Shown: positions 47,587-60,027, numbered from the stretch's first letter. The stretch is 64,000 nucleotides of DNA from Diploptera punctata (GCA_030220185.1 JASPKZ010008351.1:2297501-2361500), one strand, 5' to 3'. A program made the numbers and translations. Notes: generated from the sequence alone by a model not told the origin.

Positions 47587-48042
47587 ATTGTATGGGTGCG
47601 AAACATGGACTCTTACTTTAAGGGAGGAAAGGAGATTACAAGTATTTGAGATTAAAGTACTTAGGAATTTTTTTTGGACCAAAGAGAGATGAACAGACAG
47701 GTGAATTGAGAAGACTACATAACAATGAACTACTGGTCTTTATAGGAAACCAGATATAATAAGAACAGTTAAGTCTCGTAGACTGCGATGGGCAGAACAT
47801 GTTTCACGTATGGGGAATGAAAGACTTTCATGGAAGCTTCTTGTAGGAAAGCCAGAGGGAAAACGCCCAGTTGGTAGACCAAGAATGAGGTGGGAGGATA
47901 ACATTAACTATGATTTGAGGGAAGTAGATTATACAGGGAATGATTGGAAAGCATTAGCCCATGATAGGGATGTATGGAGAGCTTATGTTCGCACGGCCAT
48001 GAACCTACGGGTTCGATAGTGCCAATGAGTGAGTGAGTGAGT
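47587..48042 (+). mobile_element. LINE-A, 5'-truncated
   Basis: Starts at ATGGGTGCGAAACATGGACT and ends with RAYVRTAMNLRVR and GTGA/GTAA-like repeats. One frameshift near 47.67 kb. Confidence 0.92.
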
Positions 48043-48539
48043 GCTGTCGTGCACAATGAGAAACGTAACAGTTATTATAGTGATGTAAGTGGGCTAAAAG
48101 GAAACTGTACACACGTTACTTGTATTAATGACAGATTGCGAAAAGATAACGTTTCATCAAAAATAAAAACAAACCGTTTATAATTTTTATAAATGTTATC
48201 GAGACAATCTCTTGAGTTAATTACAGCCGTGACAAAGAGCGGCAGATACAATCGCAATTCATTTCCGTACTACAACTTACAACAGTCTTATGCTATCTAC
48301 GCGCTTCAGCTTTGAACAAATACTAGTATTTAAAATAATGTAGCAGATAATTTGTCTGAACCAGATCGCAAGCTGCAGTGGCACGAAACCAGTTAACTAA
48401 CACAGAAAACGTACTTTACTAGGTAAATTATTTATTTTAATTAATGTATCCTCAAATGTCAAGAGGCATAAAGAGTTTAAATACCTGAACAATAAAATGA
48501 ATATTACACAATTGAGGCGGGGTAATTCCTAGAATTAAT
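48043..48539. other. Unassigned DNA
   Basis: No recognised content. Confidence 0.45.
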
Positions 48540-49125
48540 TTGGTTATTATTTGGGACCACACAATAAGCTTTTGTTATACAGTGGTTAACGGTAACTCAA
48601 GGGTTGGCAGGCACATGTACCTAGCGAAGCGAAACTAATGTTTATTATAAAAGTGTAAATTTGATTGACGTGTTGAATATGTTCAAATTTGCAAAACAAT
48701 ACATTTTGTTAAAAGGAATACTTGAGCCAATTTTAAAACTTCCTTGGGAAATGAATATAAAGGGCCAATAAATATTTATTGTTAACACAGTGTGGTTAGT
48801 TGCTCATACACACACAGTGTGTGGCCAGTAGCTCCATACGAGTACATACAGAGAGGAGCAAGTAGCTTCCTTACGAAAACATAGTGGGCTAGTTTATCAT
48901 ATTACGAGTATTGAGAGGAGCCTGTTGCTCCCATATTATTACCTAAAAGTGTGAATCAATCTGTCGTACGTAAATATACTAGGGAAGTCTAGATTTGATC
49001 AAGTAGCCTTCAAGATATTTATTAATTTGTTGTGTATTGTGTTGTTCATAAGAGGTTAACAAAATAAACCCTTTTAAATTAATTACACAACTCATTGTTA
49101 CTGATTATCGAATCCCTTGTCCTTC
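48540..49125 (+). mobile_element. LTR-like non-coding segment (uncertain)
   Basis: Contains AATAAA signals (AATAAATATTTATTG near 48770) and a CTTGTCCTTCACACC end, with repeated GTAGCT / GGAGC motifs between 48800 and 48950. It looks like a retroviral-type terminal repeat, but no partner, primer site or duplication was found. Confidence 0.25.
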
Positions 49126-49149
49126 ACACCAGTAGAACCCAGAAATAAG

Positions 49150-49610
49150 CTTAATCTAAAATACGCCCTGAAGAGATCCTCGTGCCTCCCAAGCTTGCTG
49201 AACAATATATTCCGATATGCTGGCAAAACGAGGAGTAATGTGTTTACAGCAACCTAACTCAAACATATCTTATCGCTCAGCAATAATTTATATCAAACAA
49301 ACGGTAAAAAACAAATTCTCAACCAATCTTCAGATCCGAATTTAAGAAAAAACAGCGGAAAACACTATCCACACCACACCACACCAGATACACATCGAAA
49401 GGAAGCTGTAGCATATTTTTGACTAAACACAGGACATGATTGTCTTGCAGCTCATCTTCACTGAATTGGAATTTTCAGAAGTCCTCATTACACTCGGTGC
49501 TCCACGAACACCAACATGGACAAAAACCATCTGCTACAGTGTCAAGTACTTCACTCTGCTACGCTGAAGGATAGATACTGGGAAGCAAGAACCAAACTTT
49601 CTGTTTTGCT
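49150..49610 (+). mobile_element. LINE fragment, RNase H end and zinc knuckle, decayed
   Basis: Encodes HRKEAVAYF, LNTGHDCLAAHLH and IGIFRSPHYTRC, then DKNHLLQCQ and RYWEARTK, parallel to 4939-5230 but with stops. Confidence 0.78.
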
Positions 49611-50649
49611 ATGATGTTTTATTGTTTCTTATTGTTAAGTTATTTGTTTTCTCATAATTATGGAAATGACTTCTGTCAAGTACCCTGCATTTCTATAAAT
49701 ATTTATGATACACAGAATTTTTGTTCAGTATGTTTTCGTCCAATTTTAGTTTGATCTTTGCTTCAGTTTCATCCAGTTGTGCATTAGTCCAGCATCAGTT
49801 TTCGCCCGTCATCTTTTCTTCTATCTAATACAGGTAAAGGTATCCCGGGAGCAGAACGTAAATGCTCATGGGATCATTATTGCAAGAATTCGCTATCCCA
49901 GCCAACGGTATGAGGAAGAGTTAGCATACCTAATCTTAGCAACGATTGAACAAGTCACAGAGTTAATCTGGACATGAATGAGTAAATACAAATATCAAAT
50001 TCTCGAATTGTTGATTCGCCCAACCTTCAGCGACACCTTGTTACCTAAGCGACTTGGACCATGTCCTATTTGAGACTGTACAACATTTCGTCATAATAAA
50101 TATATGGCGTTTAAGAACTTTTGGGTAAATATTGTACAAATACTAGAATATTTTCAATTGCTCATTTTGATCACTGATCGGGACTGAGTATTTCGGGCGT
50201 CGCGAGGTTTTGAACAATTGATGAGTTTGGAAAGACACTTAAGTATTCATAACAAACTATCTGGTACAAGAGGATGACTCAAATGTCGCTCTTCACACAG
50301 TCAGTGGATTGTCTAATCTTTGTATTGGAAAGATAATCTCATGACCAGCGCGATCGCAGGTTCTCAGGTTTATACATTTCTTCTTCTCTCCCCCACCCCC
50401 GCAATGGGGACATATAAATTCATTATGCAACAGATGTAATATAACCCTTAGAGTAACTGGTTGCTAGGGATCTGTTGCCATGTTCATCAGTACATCCTAA
50501 TATTCAATGATTTTTTAAAACCCGAGTAAGCTGAGTCACGGGATAAGTATTGTATTAAAGAAGTCCTGAGACCAAACACCGAGGAGACTAACCTGACTTG
50601 GATTGTTTAAGGTTTTATTTACTGGTTAATATTCATATTATCAGAAGTA
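49611..50649. other. Unassigned DNA
   Basis: An open frame at 49777-49977 has no family match. 50380-50400 is a C-rich tract. Confidence 0.45.
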
Positions 50650-50655
50650 ACAGAA

Positions 50656-51212
50656 TAAGTGATTTCCAATTTATCTAGAGAATTTGGAAATCAAGAGTGG
50701 TATTTGTTAGGACTATTTAACGAATAAAATTAAACTGTTTACTCACAAATCATTATTTAACTATAGTTATTTTAAAATATTTATATATTTAATGTAAACG
50801 GCGAAGTTTGAAAACGCTTCATCTGCTTCTCTTGTTTATCACTGCAACCAGATCATGCTATTTATTGCCAAAGGAACGCAATATTGTAAGAATGCTCTCT
50901 AGTGGAGAAAAAATGAAACACACCAAACTATATTAATTCATTTCTGATGTCGTATGATGTAAATATGACAATTATATTTTTCTGGATTATTACGTGGGAA
51001 AAATATATGCAAACAGTGGTTTCTTTTTTTGGTGATATAATCAATTGCTACAAATGTTTTTATATTAACTCCTGCAAGCGCTATGTGTTGACATCTATGC
51101 ACTATATATACAATCTGGTAGCCGTATTTCTTACAGAATCAGTCACTGCAAAATAATGGTCAGACCTGTTCAGAATATTAAAAAGGAGTAGCTTTCTTTA
51201 ATATGGTAAATT
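50656..51212 (+). repeat. REP-P copy 5, right end lost
   Basis: Starts at AAGTGATTTCCAATTTATC, keeps TATATATA (51103) and TCAGTCACTG (51139), and stops after AGCTTTCTTTAATATGG where SINE-B begins. Confidence 0.85.
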
Positions 51213-51227
51213 TAATATTATTTATTT

Positions 51228-51608
51228 ATTTTATAAGCCCATGTTTTCCCTTTACAGAGATTTAAGCGCTCTCCCCCTACAGGGAATAATTTGAACCATA
51301 CTAACTTAATTACACTTGTTTTCGTACAGATGTCATTTTTGAGTGGTCCGTGGTCAGCGTTCCGCCTCATACTGACATCTAGGAAACCAAGGTAGCACTA
51401 GGACGGGAAAATTCGGTAAATTTTACTTAGAGGTCTTTTCATTCAGGCTTAAGGATTTTTTACGAGCCTGAAAATCTTCAGACTCGGGACCCACGGCTTA
51501 AAGTCCCTCCCGGAGGACTTGCTCCTTGGATTTTTCCGTCCTAAAAAATCCATCCCGCGACCTTCGGGACCAGAGGCAAGGAGCATAACCACTAGTTCAC
51601 CGCGGCCG
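51228..51608 (-). mobile_element. SINE-B with B box deleted
   Basis: Complete body, but the head lacks the CGACCCCGGCCGGGTTTGAA part (51550-51556 joins directly to CCGCGACC), so the internal promoter is broken. Confidence 0.88.
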
Positions 51609-52300
51609 ACTAACTTCTTTATAATATATGAAAGGTAGACCAGTAGTGTATGAGGCCAAGTTTAAATTAATACATTGATTTTAAATATGCCGTCTTCTTT
51701 AACGTATAAGTTACTGAACATATAATGTTTTAGTTAAAGTGTGTTAGTGTTTGCATTTCCGTTGCATTTATTTGCAAAGAGTGCTAATTGTCAGAAACAT
51801 TTGTTTATCGAGGTCAATTCTGTTGTGCTTAAACTTGTAATGCATTTGCTGTAAAACTCGTTCTTACTGAGTCAACATCGCGTGTGCCAGTTTGAGTGCA
51901 TCATTAAGTGGTGTAATTGCAATAATTTTAAACTGATTGGTGTTGTATGGAAACGTCTTTCTGCAGATTGGTCCGGAAGCTGACACACTCAGTTTATGGA
52001 ACGAGTTTATGTAGCCACATGACCAGGGAAAGAATATATTCCTCCTCCCAGTTCAAAAATTGCTATGCAAACATACTGTATTGCCATGGTTCATTATCAC
52101 AAACTGCATACCAGTACACGACGTTAATTTTATAATCTGATTTACAAGTTTTCGTAGGATGCCAGAAAATATTATTTCTAATCATGATAAAATCATTGAT
52201 GGTAGATCTATGTCAAATAGAAATTTATTTGTTCTTCTGCGACCTTCATCTTTGGTGTGAGATGGCGCTGATGATAATTATAAATTAATTCACCTGAAGA
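51609..52300. other. Unassigned DNA
   Basis: No recognised content; the open frame at 51947-52135 is unsupported. Confidence 0.45.
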
Positions 52301-52308
52301 AGAAGACG

Positions 52309-52310
<2 letters not shown>

Positions 52311-52380
<70 letters not shown>
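52311..52380. repeat. (AAT)n microsatellite
   Basis: About 23 units, next to the 3' end of the following minus-strand SINE-A. Confidence 0.95.
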
Positions 52381-52381
<1 letters not shown>

Positions 52382-52394
52382 TAATAATGATCTA

Positions 52395-52730
52395 TCTATC
52401 TAGTAATTCTGTACGAAGGCAGGTCTTTCACTGCAATCATAGCATATTCATGCTATGCTTTGCAGCTTTACTAGGAAATTATAGTTGCGGTAGCTTCCCG
52501 TTGCTTTCCACATCGGTGAAGGATGATGCTGATAATGATAATGATTAGGATGATGATGTTGGTCGGATGATTTCGGGGATCGTTGGGCCATAAGCTTCCT
52601 GACATTTGTCTTACAGGTGAGGAAAAACCCCGGAAAGGAAACCTCACCCAGGATCCTGTCCCGACTGGGAATCGAAGCCGGGCCCGCTGCGTGACAAGGC
52701 AGCAGGCTACCTCGAGACCACAGCGGTAGA
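52395..52730 (-). mobile_element. SINE-A, complete
   Basis: Reverse strand: head CCGCTGTGGTCTCGAGG, B box GGCTTCGATTCCC and tail GTGTGGAAAGCAACGGG all recognisable. Confidence 0.88.
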
Positions 52731-52744
52731 GAATGAAAATATTA

Positions 52745-52759
52745 ATAGTAGTAGTAGTA

Positions 52760-52816
<57 letters not shown>

Positions 52817-52830
52817 GTAATAATAATTTT
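52745..52830. repeat. (AGT)n/(AAT)n microsatellite
   Basis: Four AGT units followed by about 25 AAT units. Confidence 0.95.
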
Positions 52831-53034
52831 ACACTACACAAACATAAAAACATATATTTATCCTTAATGCTCTTCTTTGTACACAATACAAGAATGCACC
52901 ATCTACGTAAAGTAGTCTGCCGAAATGGTTCATAAATTGCAAATAGGCCAAATTAACGCCATTTATCCGTCGAGCGCGGAACTCTAAGCACGTAAAGTGT
53001 AGTGGGTGACATTAGTACACGCACAGACAACAGA

Positions 53035-53036
<2 letters not shown>

Positions 53037-53091
<55 letters not shown>

Positions 53092-53602
53092 AATAATACT
53101 AATAATAATAATATCAATCATAATTATAATAATATCAATAATAATAATAATTTCAATAATAATAATATCAATAATAATAATAATAATATCTTACTTACTC
53201 ACTGGCACTATCGAACCCGAAGGTTCATGGCCGCGCGGACATAAGCTCTTCATACATCCCTATCCTGAGCTAATGTTTTCCAATCATTCCCTGTATAATC
53301 TACTTCCCTCAAATCATAGTTAATGTTGTTCTCCCACCTCATTCGTGGTCTACCAACTGGGCGTTTTCCTTCTGGCTTTCCTACAAGAAGTTTCCATGCA
53401 CATCTTTCATTCCCCATACGCGCAACATGTCCTGCCCATCGCAGTCTACGAGACTTAACTGTTCTTATTATATCTGGCTTCCTATAAAGACCGTGTAGTT
53501 CATTGTTATGTAGTCTTCTCCATTCACCTCTCTGTTCATCTCTCTTTGGTCCAAAAATTTTCCTAAGAACTTTATATCAATAATGATGATGATGATAATA
53601 AT

Positions 53603-53681
<79 letters not shown>

Positions 53682-53682
53682 G
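53037..53682 (-). mobile_element. LINE-A 3' end embedded in an (AAT)n array
   Basis: (AAT)n at 53037-53186, minus-strand LINE-A at 53191-53575 (tail first, then RAYVRAAMNL back to LRKIFGPKRDEQR), then (AAT)n at 53577-53682. Confidence 0.9.
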
Positions 53683-53689
53683 GGGCACG

Positions 53690-53990
53690 CCGTAGCGTAG
53701 TGGTTAAGGCACTGAGCTACAAGCCGGAGGGTCGAGGGTTCAAGTCCCGCTGGGGTCAGGATTTTTAAACTGACCCAAACCCTCTGGCGGCACTATGGCC
53801 CTGGGGTCGACTCAGCCTCTAATGGAAATGAGTACCAGACGCTTGTTCTGGGGTAAAGGCGGCCGTCACGCAGGGCTGACAACCCGGCTGACAAAGTGCC
53901 GATTGTCTAGAAAAAGTGGGAGCCTTATCCTCCTACTACCCCAAGGGCCTGCGGGTCTGTTGTGGGATCACTTTACTTTACTTTTTAATT
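53690..53990 (+). mobile_element. SINE-C, best copy
   Basis: Head GCACGCCGTAGCGTAGTGG with B box GGTTCAAGTCCC; body CTCTGGCGGCACTATGGCCC, GTACCAGACGCTTGTTCTGG and TGACAACCCGGCTGAC; end GGGATCACTTTACTTTAC. Flanked by (AAT)n on both sides (53596-53680, 53993-54040). Confidence 0.93.
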
Positions 53991-54038
<48 letters not shown>

Positions 54039-54059
54039 TCAATAATTTACACAAGCGTT

Positions 54060-54540
54060 AGACGAAATGGCCTGTTAAGATCTCATGAAGGAGGAATTTT
54101 CCTTCAATCGCTTTTGAGACGTACCAGAGATCTCTTCCCATAGGATTGCTGCCGGACGTAATGCTTTTAGGATTCAAGAGGATCTCATCCAGTTGTTTTG
54201 ATAATACTGTATAAAGTGGAGCACTGGTTCCAGACTAAGTTTCGTGGTTTTCTTATTACATTTATGGTCCCATTTTGTATATCCTGCAGTGCATCTCACT
54301 TCATTAGCTATTACTCTGCTTTCCTCCAGTCACCTCAAGTCTAAGCCTCACTGCCATAACACAGAACAGGCCTTGTCAATATCTTAGTGTATTCTTGTAC
54401 TTTTCTGTACGAGGGAAGGTTTCATTACTTTATTAATTATTCCCATTACAAACCACTAGGATGAAGAAATGTAAGAAGACCCAGTAAAAGATGGACAGAC
54501 TAATTCTAGCATGAGATCGGAACAGACCTTAAGGTCTAAT
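54060..54540. mobile_element. LINE ORF2 scraps, two orientations
   Basis: 54190-54370 on the minus strand encodes ANEVRCTAGYTKWDHKCNKK and LEPVLHFIQYYQNNWM (LINE-B-like). 54450-54540 on the plus strand encodes RPSKRWTD and HEIGTDLKV, the end of another LINE. Confidence 0.65.
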
Positions 54541-55234
54541 CCTTGATGCTGCTGATGACGATGATTATTATTCCCATAGTTTTTTTATTATTTTATATTT
54601 TTCTTTTCCCAAAACATACTTTACTGGGGGCACGATATATCCCACAGAATGCTATAATATTTTTGTTTTCTCTCTACTTATTTTCATGTTATATTTTTGC
54701 CCATAATATGCAAATTATGTATGTGGGTTGTATTAAGAAAGTCATCTGCAAAAAAGTCCGTTACGCAGGAACTGTGTAAAGTAAGCGAATTCATCAGAAA
54801 ATCAAATTTATGGACCCACTTTGCTGGTTTACAGAATATATATTTATTTTGTTAAATTTGATAAACTCATTTTTATTGCAATGAAAACTAATCGTGCATA
54901 ACGGTAAGTCATTACCTATTTTTATATTGTTATTTAACCCTTAAATTGGCAAAACACTAATTTCTTCTGTTGTATATTTGAATGTGGCGGACCGCAGTGA
55001 AAACGGAATATTGTGTAATTGTTATTATTATGTATATTGTATAATTAGACACACATTTAAGTGGTTTCTTTTTGTTCGTTTTCTTCTGATTTATTTAAAA
55101 TATCAAATTAATTAAACCAACTGATCCAAAAGGATACATAACGAATTTAAGGGATAATTTCACACTAAATTAAATAATATCTACCAACTCAATTTTCCAT
55201 TACTTTATTTAAATATTAAATAATTTTATATTCA
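54541..55234. other. Unassigned AT-rich DNA
   Basis: No recognised content. Confidence 0.45.
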
Positions 55235-55330
55235 ATGCCTCCAGATTGTAATTTCGACATTCTGTTATTCTCTCCTAGCATTGCCTTTATTGTAACCCAC
55301 TTCTGAAGTCTGTAATCGCTGATGATGGGC
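55235..55330 (-). mobile_element. SINE-A variant 3' fragment
   Basis: GTAATTTCGACATTCTGTTATTCTCTCCTAGC...CCCACTTCTGA parallels 61300-61385. Confidence 0.65.
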
Positions 55331-55513
55331 TAAGAAGCTCTGAAACATATGTTCGACAAAAACAACCCTCAGAGATAAGAATGAACAGACCAAATGTTTA
55401 ATTATTAAGCATTAATTTATTTGCAGGAATTTGCAGCTCGCCTGGTATTTTGTTAGGCAAATTTTTTCCATATCGGAAATTTAATATCCCTCATTATCCT
55501 ATGTTTTATTATA

Positions 55514-56365
55514 AGTAATGCCAGGAGTGATTTAAAATTTATCTAGAGGATTTGGAAATCAAGAGTGGCATTTGTTAGGATTATTTAACGAATACAATTA
55601 AGCTGTTTACTCACAAATCATTATTTACTGTAAATATAGTTATTTTAAAATATTTATATATTTAATGTAAACGGCGATGTTTGAAAACAAATGAGAAACG
55701 TTTGGTTATGTTTCATTTGTTCATCACTGCAACTTGATCGAATTATTTATTGCCAAATAGGATCGCAATATTGTAAGAATGCACCCTAGTGGAGAAAAAA
55801 AATGAAACATACCAAACTGTATATTATAACCAACATTATAGGTTAGTAATTCATTTTTTTTCGGAAACAACTCAGTAAAATCAGTATTTAGAAACACAAT
55901 TATTGAACACACAATTATCAAATGTGTAGGTCGAAGGAATCTGTACAAAATTTCATCTACCAAAATTTAATATCAAAGCAATAGCCATTAATAAAGCTAC
56001 ATCACCAATACGATTAGATAGCGCAGTTAGTATCCCAGCGTTATAAGATTTTACATTTTGATAATAAATCACTAAACAGTATGAAACTAACCCTAGTCCA
56101 TCTCAACCAATTAAAATTCTAATTATATTCGGGCTAATAATAAAAAATATTATTGTTCATTATTTGCTATATTGTTTGGAGAGTCAGTCACTCCAAAATA
56201 ATGCTCTGACCTGTTTAGAATAATAAAAAGGAGAAGCATTCTTTACCTTGGTAATTAAAATTCGATAATTATCGAGGTGAAACACGACTGTGATTGGTTA
56301 TAAAACTAAATTAATTGAAACGTGATTGGTCATTGTCTCCATTTGGGGCATGGGTTAAATAGTCG
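55514..56365 (+). repeat. REP-P copy 6, interrupted by mitochondrial DNA
   Basis: Left part 55514-55855 and right part 56166-56365 (AGAGTCAGTCACTCC to GTTAAATAGTC) are REP-P. The part with the TATA motif is replaced by a NUMT and about 85 bp of unknown DNA. Confidence 0.85.
55946..56160 (-). pseudogene. ND5: Nuclear mitochondrial insertion: ND5 fragment
   Basis: With the invertebrate mitochondrial code the minus strand reads MMFFIISPNMISILIGWDGL, GLVSYCLVIYYQNVKSYNAG, MLTALSNRIGDVALLMAIAL and MLNFGSWNF, the core transmembrane region of NADH dehydrogenase subunit 5. Tryptophan is encoded by TGA (GGT TGA GAT) and serine by AGA, so it cannot be translated as such in the nucleus. Length about 215 bp, little decayed, so a fairly recent transfer. 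Confidence 0.93.
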
Positions 56366-57043
56366 TAAGTAATTATCTAGAGAATTTGGAAATCAAGAGT
56401 GGCATTTGTTAGGACTATTTAACGAATAAAATTAAGCTGTTTACTCACAAATCATTATTTAAATATAGTTATTTTAAAATATTTATATATTTAATGTAAA
56501 CGGCGATGTTTGAAAACAAATGAGAAACGGTTGGTACGCTTCATTTGCTTCTTTTGTCCATCACTGCAACCAGATCTTATTATTTATTGCCAAAGGAACG
56601 CAATATTGTAAGAATGCACTCTAGTGGAGAAAAAATGAAACACACCAAACTGTATATTTACTCTATGATGTAAATGACAATTATATTTTTCTAGAATGTT
56701 ATTACCTGGGGAAAAATACATTAAATAAAGTGCAAACAGTGGTTTCTTTTTTGTGGTATAATCAATTGCTACAAATGTTTTTTATATTAACTCCCACATG
56801 CGCTATGTGTTGACATTCATGCGCTATATATACAATCTGGTAGCCGTATTTGTTAGAGGGTCAGTCACTGCAAAATAATGCTATGACCTATTCATAATGT
56901 TAGAAAAGGAGGTGCTTTCTTTATTATGATAAACTTTAGTTGGTAAATTCTATGCGAAACACGACTGTGATTGGTTGTAAATCAATAATAATTGAAATCT
57001 GATTGGTCATTGACTCCCATTTGGGGCATGAGTTAAATAGTCT
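56366..57043 (+). repeat. REP-P copy 7
   Basis: Joined head-to-tail to copy 6 (GTTAAATAGTCGTAAGTAATTATCTAGAG...). Only half of the hairpin end is kept. TATATATA at 56825, TCAGTCACTG at 56861. Confidence 0.9.
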
Positions 57044-57391
57044 ATGTAAACAGCACCGACGACCAAAATAAGATACAGTAGACTAGCGAAAACCGCTGTA
57101 GATCATAGGTTCCTTATATTGAGACATTCAGCCAACATTCCTAACAGAATTTGTTAGTTTTTATACTTTATTTACGTTCTATCATTCATCGTTAAGAAAT
57201 ATATTTATTTTTTATCGCACTTAAAAATATTCCACGTCATTCAAAGGCTTCTCTTCCTGCTTAAATTACTTTTAGAGTATTTTATTGGAACTAAAATGGT
57301 TATCGGAATCAAAAGAACAAAAAATGGACTGTAGCTGCAATCGTAAAATAATTATTTTTTACAGCTGTTTCCGTACTTTGTACCTTTTTCA
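57044..57391. other. Unassigned spacer between REP-P copies
   Basis: No recognised content. Confidence 0.45.
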
Positions 57392-58140
57392 TAAGTAATG
57401 CCACGAGTGATTTCCAAATTATCGATAAATTCACGACTCACGAAGTGAGGAGTGAATTTATCTAGAGAATTTGGAAATCAAGAGTGGCATTTGTTAAGAC
57501 TATTTAACGAATAAAATTAAGCTGTTTACTCATAAATCATTATTTAACTATATTTATTTTAAAATATTTATATATCTAATGTAAACGGCGATGTTTGAAA
57601 ACAAATGAGAAGCGATAGGTACGCTTCAACTGCTTCTTTTGTTTATCACTGCAACCAGATCATACTATTTATTGCCAAAGGAACGCAATATTGTAAGAAT
57701 GCTCTCTAGTGGAGAAAAAATGAAACACATCAAACTGTATATTAATTCATTTCTGATGTCGTATGATGTAAATATGACAATTATATTTTTCTGGATTGTT
57801 ACCTGGGAAAAAATACATTTAAGAAAGTGCAAACAGTGGTTTCTTTTTTTGGTGGTATAATCAATTGCTACAAATAGTTTTATGTTAACTCCCGCATGCG
57901 GCATGTGTTGACATTCATGCACTATATATACAATCTGATAGCAGTATTTCTTATATGCTCAGTCACTGCAAAATAATGGTCAGACCTGTTCAGAATATTA
58001 AAAAGGAGGAGCTTTCTTTAATATGGCAATTATAACACTGATAAATATTTCGCGAAACACGACTCTGATTGGTTGTAAAACAGAAATCATTGAAACATGA
58101 TTGGCCATTGAGTCCCATTTGGGGCATGAGTTAAATAGTC
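57392..58140 (+). repeat. REP-P copy 8, most complete
   Basis: Full hairpin end (GCCACGAGTGATTTCCAAAT...TCACGAAGTGAGGAGTGAA), TATATATA at 57923, TCAGTCACTG at 57959, two ATTGG motifs (58067, 58101) and terminal GTTAAATAGTC. Use as reference. Confidence 0.92.
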
Positions 58141-58375
58141 AGACAAATGCCATGACTTCAACGTGTTCATAATTCTTGCATACGTTTTATTTGTGGTATA
58201 CGTAGATTTGATCACGTTACACCATCCTGGAGCAATTGTCATGGCTTCGTCTACAAGATCGTAGAACCATCCACTCCCTATGCCTTCTCTATAATATATT
58301 GCACACATCATTACCTTATTATTTATCACACCGCTTCAGTAGACTCTGATACACATCAATTAGATACCCGATCCC
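58141..58375 (-). other. Open stretch of unknown nature
   Basis: The minus strand at 58329-58142 reads IYYREGIGSGWFYDLVDEAM, TIAPGWCNVIKSTYTTNKTY. The composition is protein-like and a TTATAG could act as an acceptor, but no family was recognised and the frame runs on into REP-P. Confidence 0.25.
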
Positions 58376-58376
58376 T

Positions 58377-58615
58377 TGAGTGTCCTTTATATCCCTCCTC
58401 ATCATACTACCTATTATTCGAAATCTTCTACAATTTCAGTGTCCTTTGTATCCCTCCTCATCATACTACCTATTATTCGAAATCTTCTACAATTTCTCTT
58501 GCTAGAACATGGAGTTCCCTTCCACCCTATGTCAGATACTGCCAAACTTTACCATGACTTCAGAAAAAATTGAAAATACAATTACTAACAGAAACAACTC
58601 ACTAATATTACTTTT
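58377..58615 (+). mobile_element. Tandem duplication leading into a LINE C-terminus
   Basis: TCAGTGTCCTTTATATCCCT...CGAAATCTTCTACAATTT is present twice (about 62 bp units, 58376-58500). It is followed by a broken frame RTWSSLPPYV / MEFPSTLCQILPNFTMTSEK typical of LINE C-termini (R.WN.LP..VR). Confidence 0.6.
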
Positions 58616-58931
58616 TAAAAATTAAATAATGTGTTTTTTCATTATTTAATAAAACTAGATTTAAGATTCGTTAATATATTTACCTAATGCCTTGTATAAA
58701 AAGCATAGATTAATCATTGTAGTTTATTACTTTCTTTGTATTTTTTTCTTTTCTTTTTATGTATAGTAGATTCGAGCTGTTATTCCTTTCTGTATTCATT
58801 CTATCATTAATTTAATTTTAATTGTATTTAATTTCATTGTATTATTAGACATTATTTTCATTATTATTCAATTTGACAGATAATTAATTGTTTAGTATGA
58901 CTATTATTGTAATTTTTTGTATTTATATGTA

Positions 58932-59010
58932 ACATATGTTTGTCCTGGTGAGTGGAAGAGGCCACATGACCTTAACTCCACCAGGCTAAATAAATCTATT
59001 CTATTCTATG
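58932..59010 (+). mobile_element. Retroelement 3' tail
   Basis: TGTCCTGGTGAGTGGAAGAG...CATGACCTTAACTCCACC ending in TAAATCTATTCTATTC repeats. It may be the 3' end of the element starting near 58500. Confidence 0.65.
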
Positions 59011-60004
59011 ATTACAAATTAATTTTGTTATATATAGACTCCAGTACATAATAGCTGTAACTATGCAATTGAATGTGAACAAAGTTTAGCAGACATTCTC
59101 CTATTATAAATTTAAAAGAGGTGATGTATTTATATCTAGTTGGGAATTTAACATTCTATTGTTCTTCTTCAATTTATTTATTTAAAACTTTAACAGTTTT
59201 ATTTTCATTTAGTTAACCTAAAATTAATTGTCCATAATTTCTTCTTGAAATATTATGATTAAAATTGGACACAATTTTACAAGATTAATATAAGTTAAAA
59301 TTGAAAACAGAAAAATAAAATATAACAATAAATGCGTTTCTGTGATAATTGCCCTATTCCAAGGTTAAAGTTAATGATAGACTTTCCGTCAGCTTTCACT
59401 TGTTGGCCAGCGAATGTGTACATTCCAAAATAAAGGTGATTATGGCGATGATTTGAACGCAGGTGAAAGAGCGTATGACAAGTATAGGCACTCTAAATGA
59501 CATGGGTTTCAAGATATTTTACCTCAGACGTGTTATTGTGGTTCAACGCCTTCAATATCACTTACAGCAGCTGGGAAAGACACGAGTCAAGCATGCGCAG
59601 TTTGGAGAAAAGAAAGCTTTGTATAATCTTGTTTACTGCAGATAAAATAAACAGACGTGAGATGTGTATCTTACCTAGTTTATATGATAACATTAATTTT
59701 TGCAACTAGGCTTCACAACTGATGAAATACAGAGGGTTCCAAAAAGTCTTCAGTATTTAAAGGAGAGATTTATGCAATGAGACAACAATACCAAACATGA
59801 GCCCTAAAATTAGCATAATCTGAGACACGATAAATTACACAAATACTTATTTGGGTGAAAATTCTAAATTAAGAGGTCATACAATTGTGACAAATGCTGC
59901 TCTGAACTTGGGTCACCATAGGAGTGTTCCTTGCGCTTCGTCTCCTTGTCATTGCACGGTTTTATATTTAGTTATTGGACTTTAAGGTGAATTTCCATCC
60001 ATAG
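59011..60004. other. Unassigned AT-rich DNA
   Basis: Overlapping open frames at 59463-59709 have no recognisable family. Confidence 0.45.
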
Positions 60005-60027
60005 TATTATGTATTTTTGTATTGTAT

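Noticed and set aside
53002..53323. Poly-Asn and poly-Ile frames
   Set aside because: (AAT)n microsatellite read through into a LINE-A fragment.
59463..59709. Overlapping 60- and 70-codon frames as small genes
   Set aside because: No conserved motif, no repeat match and no splice or promoter support.
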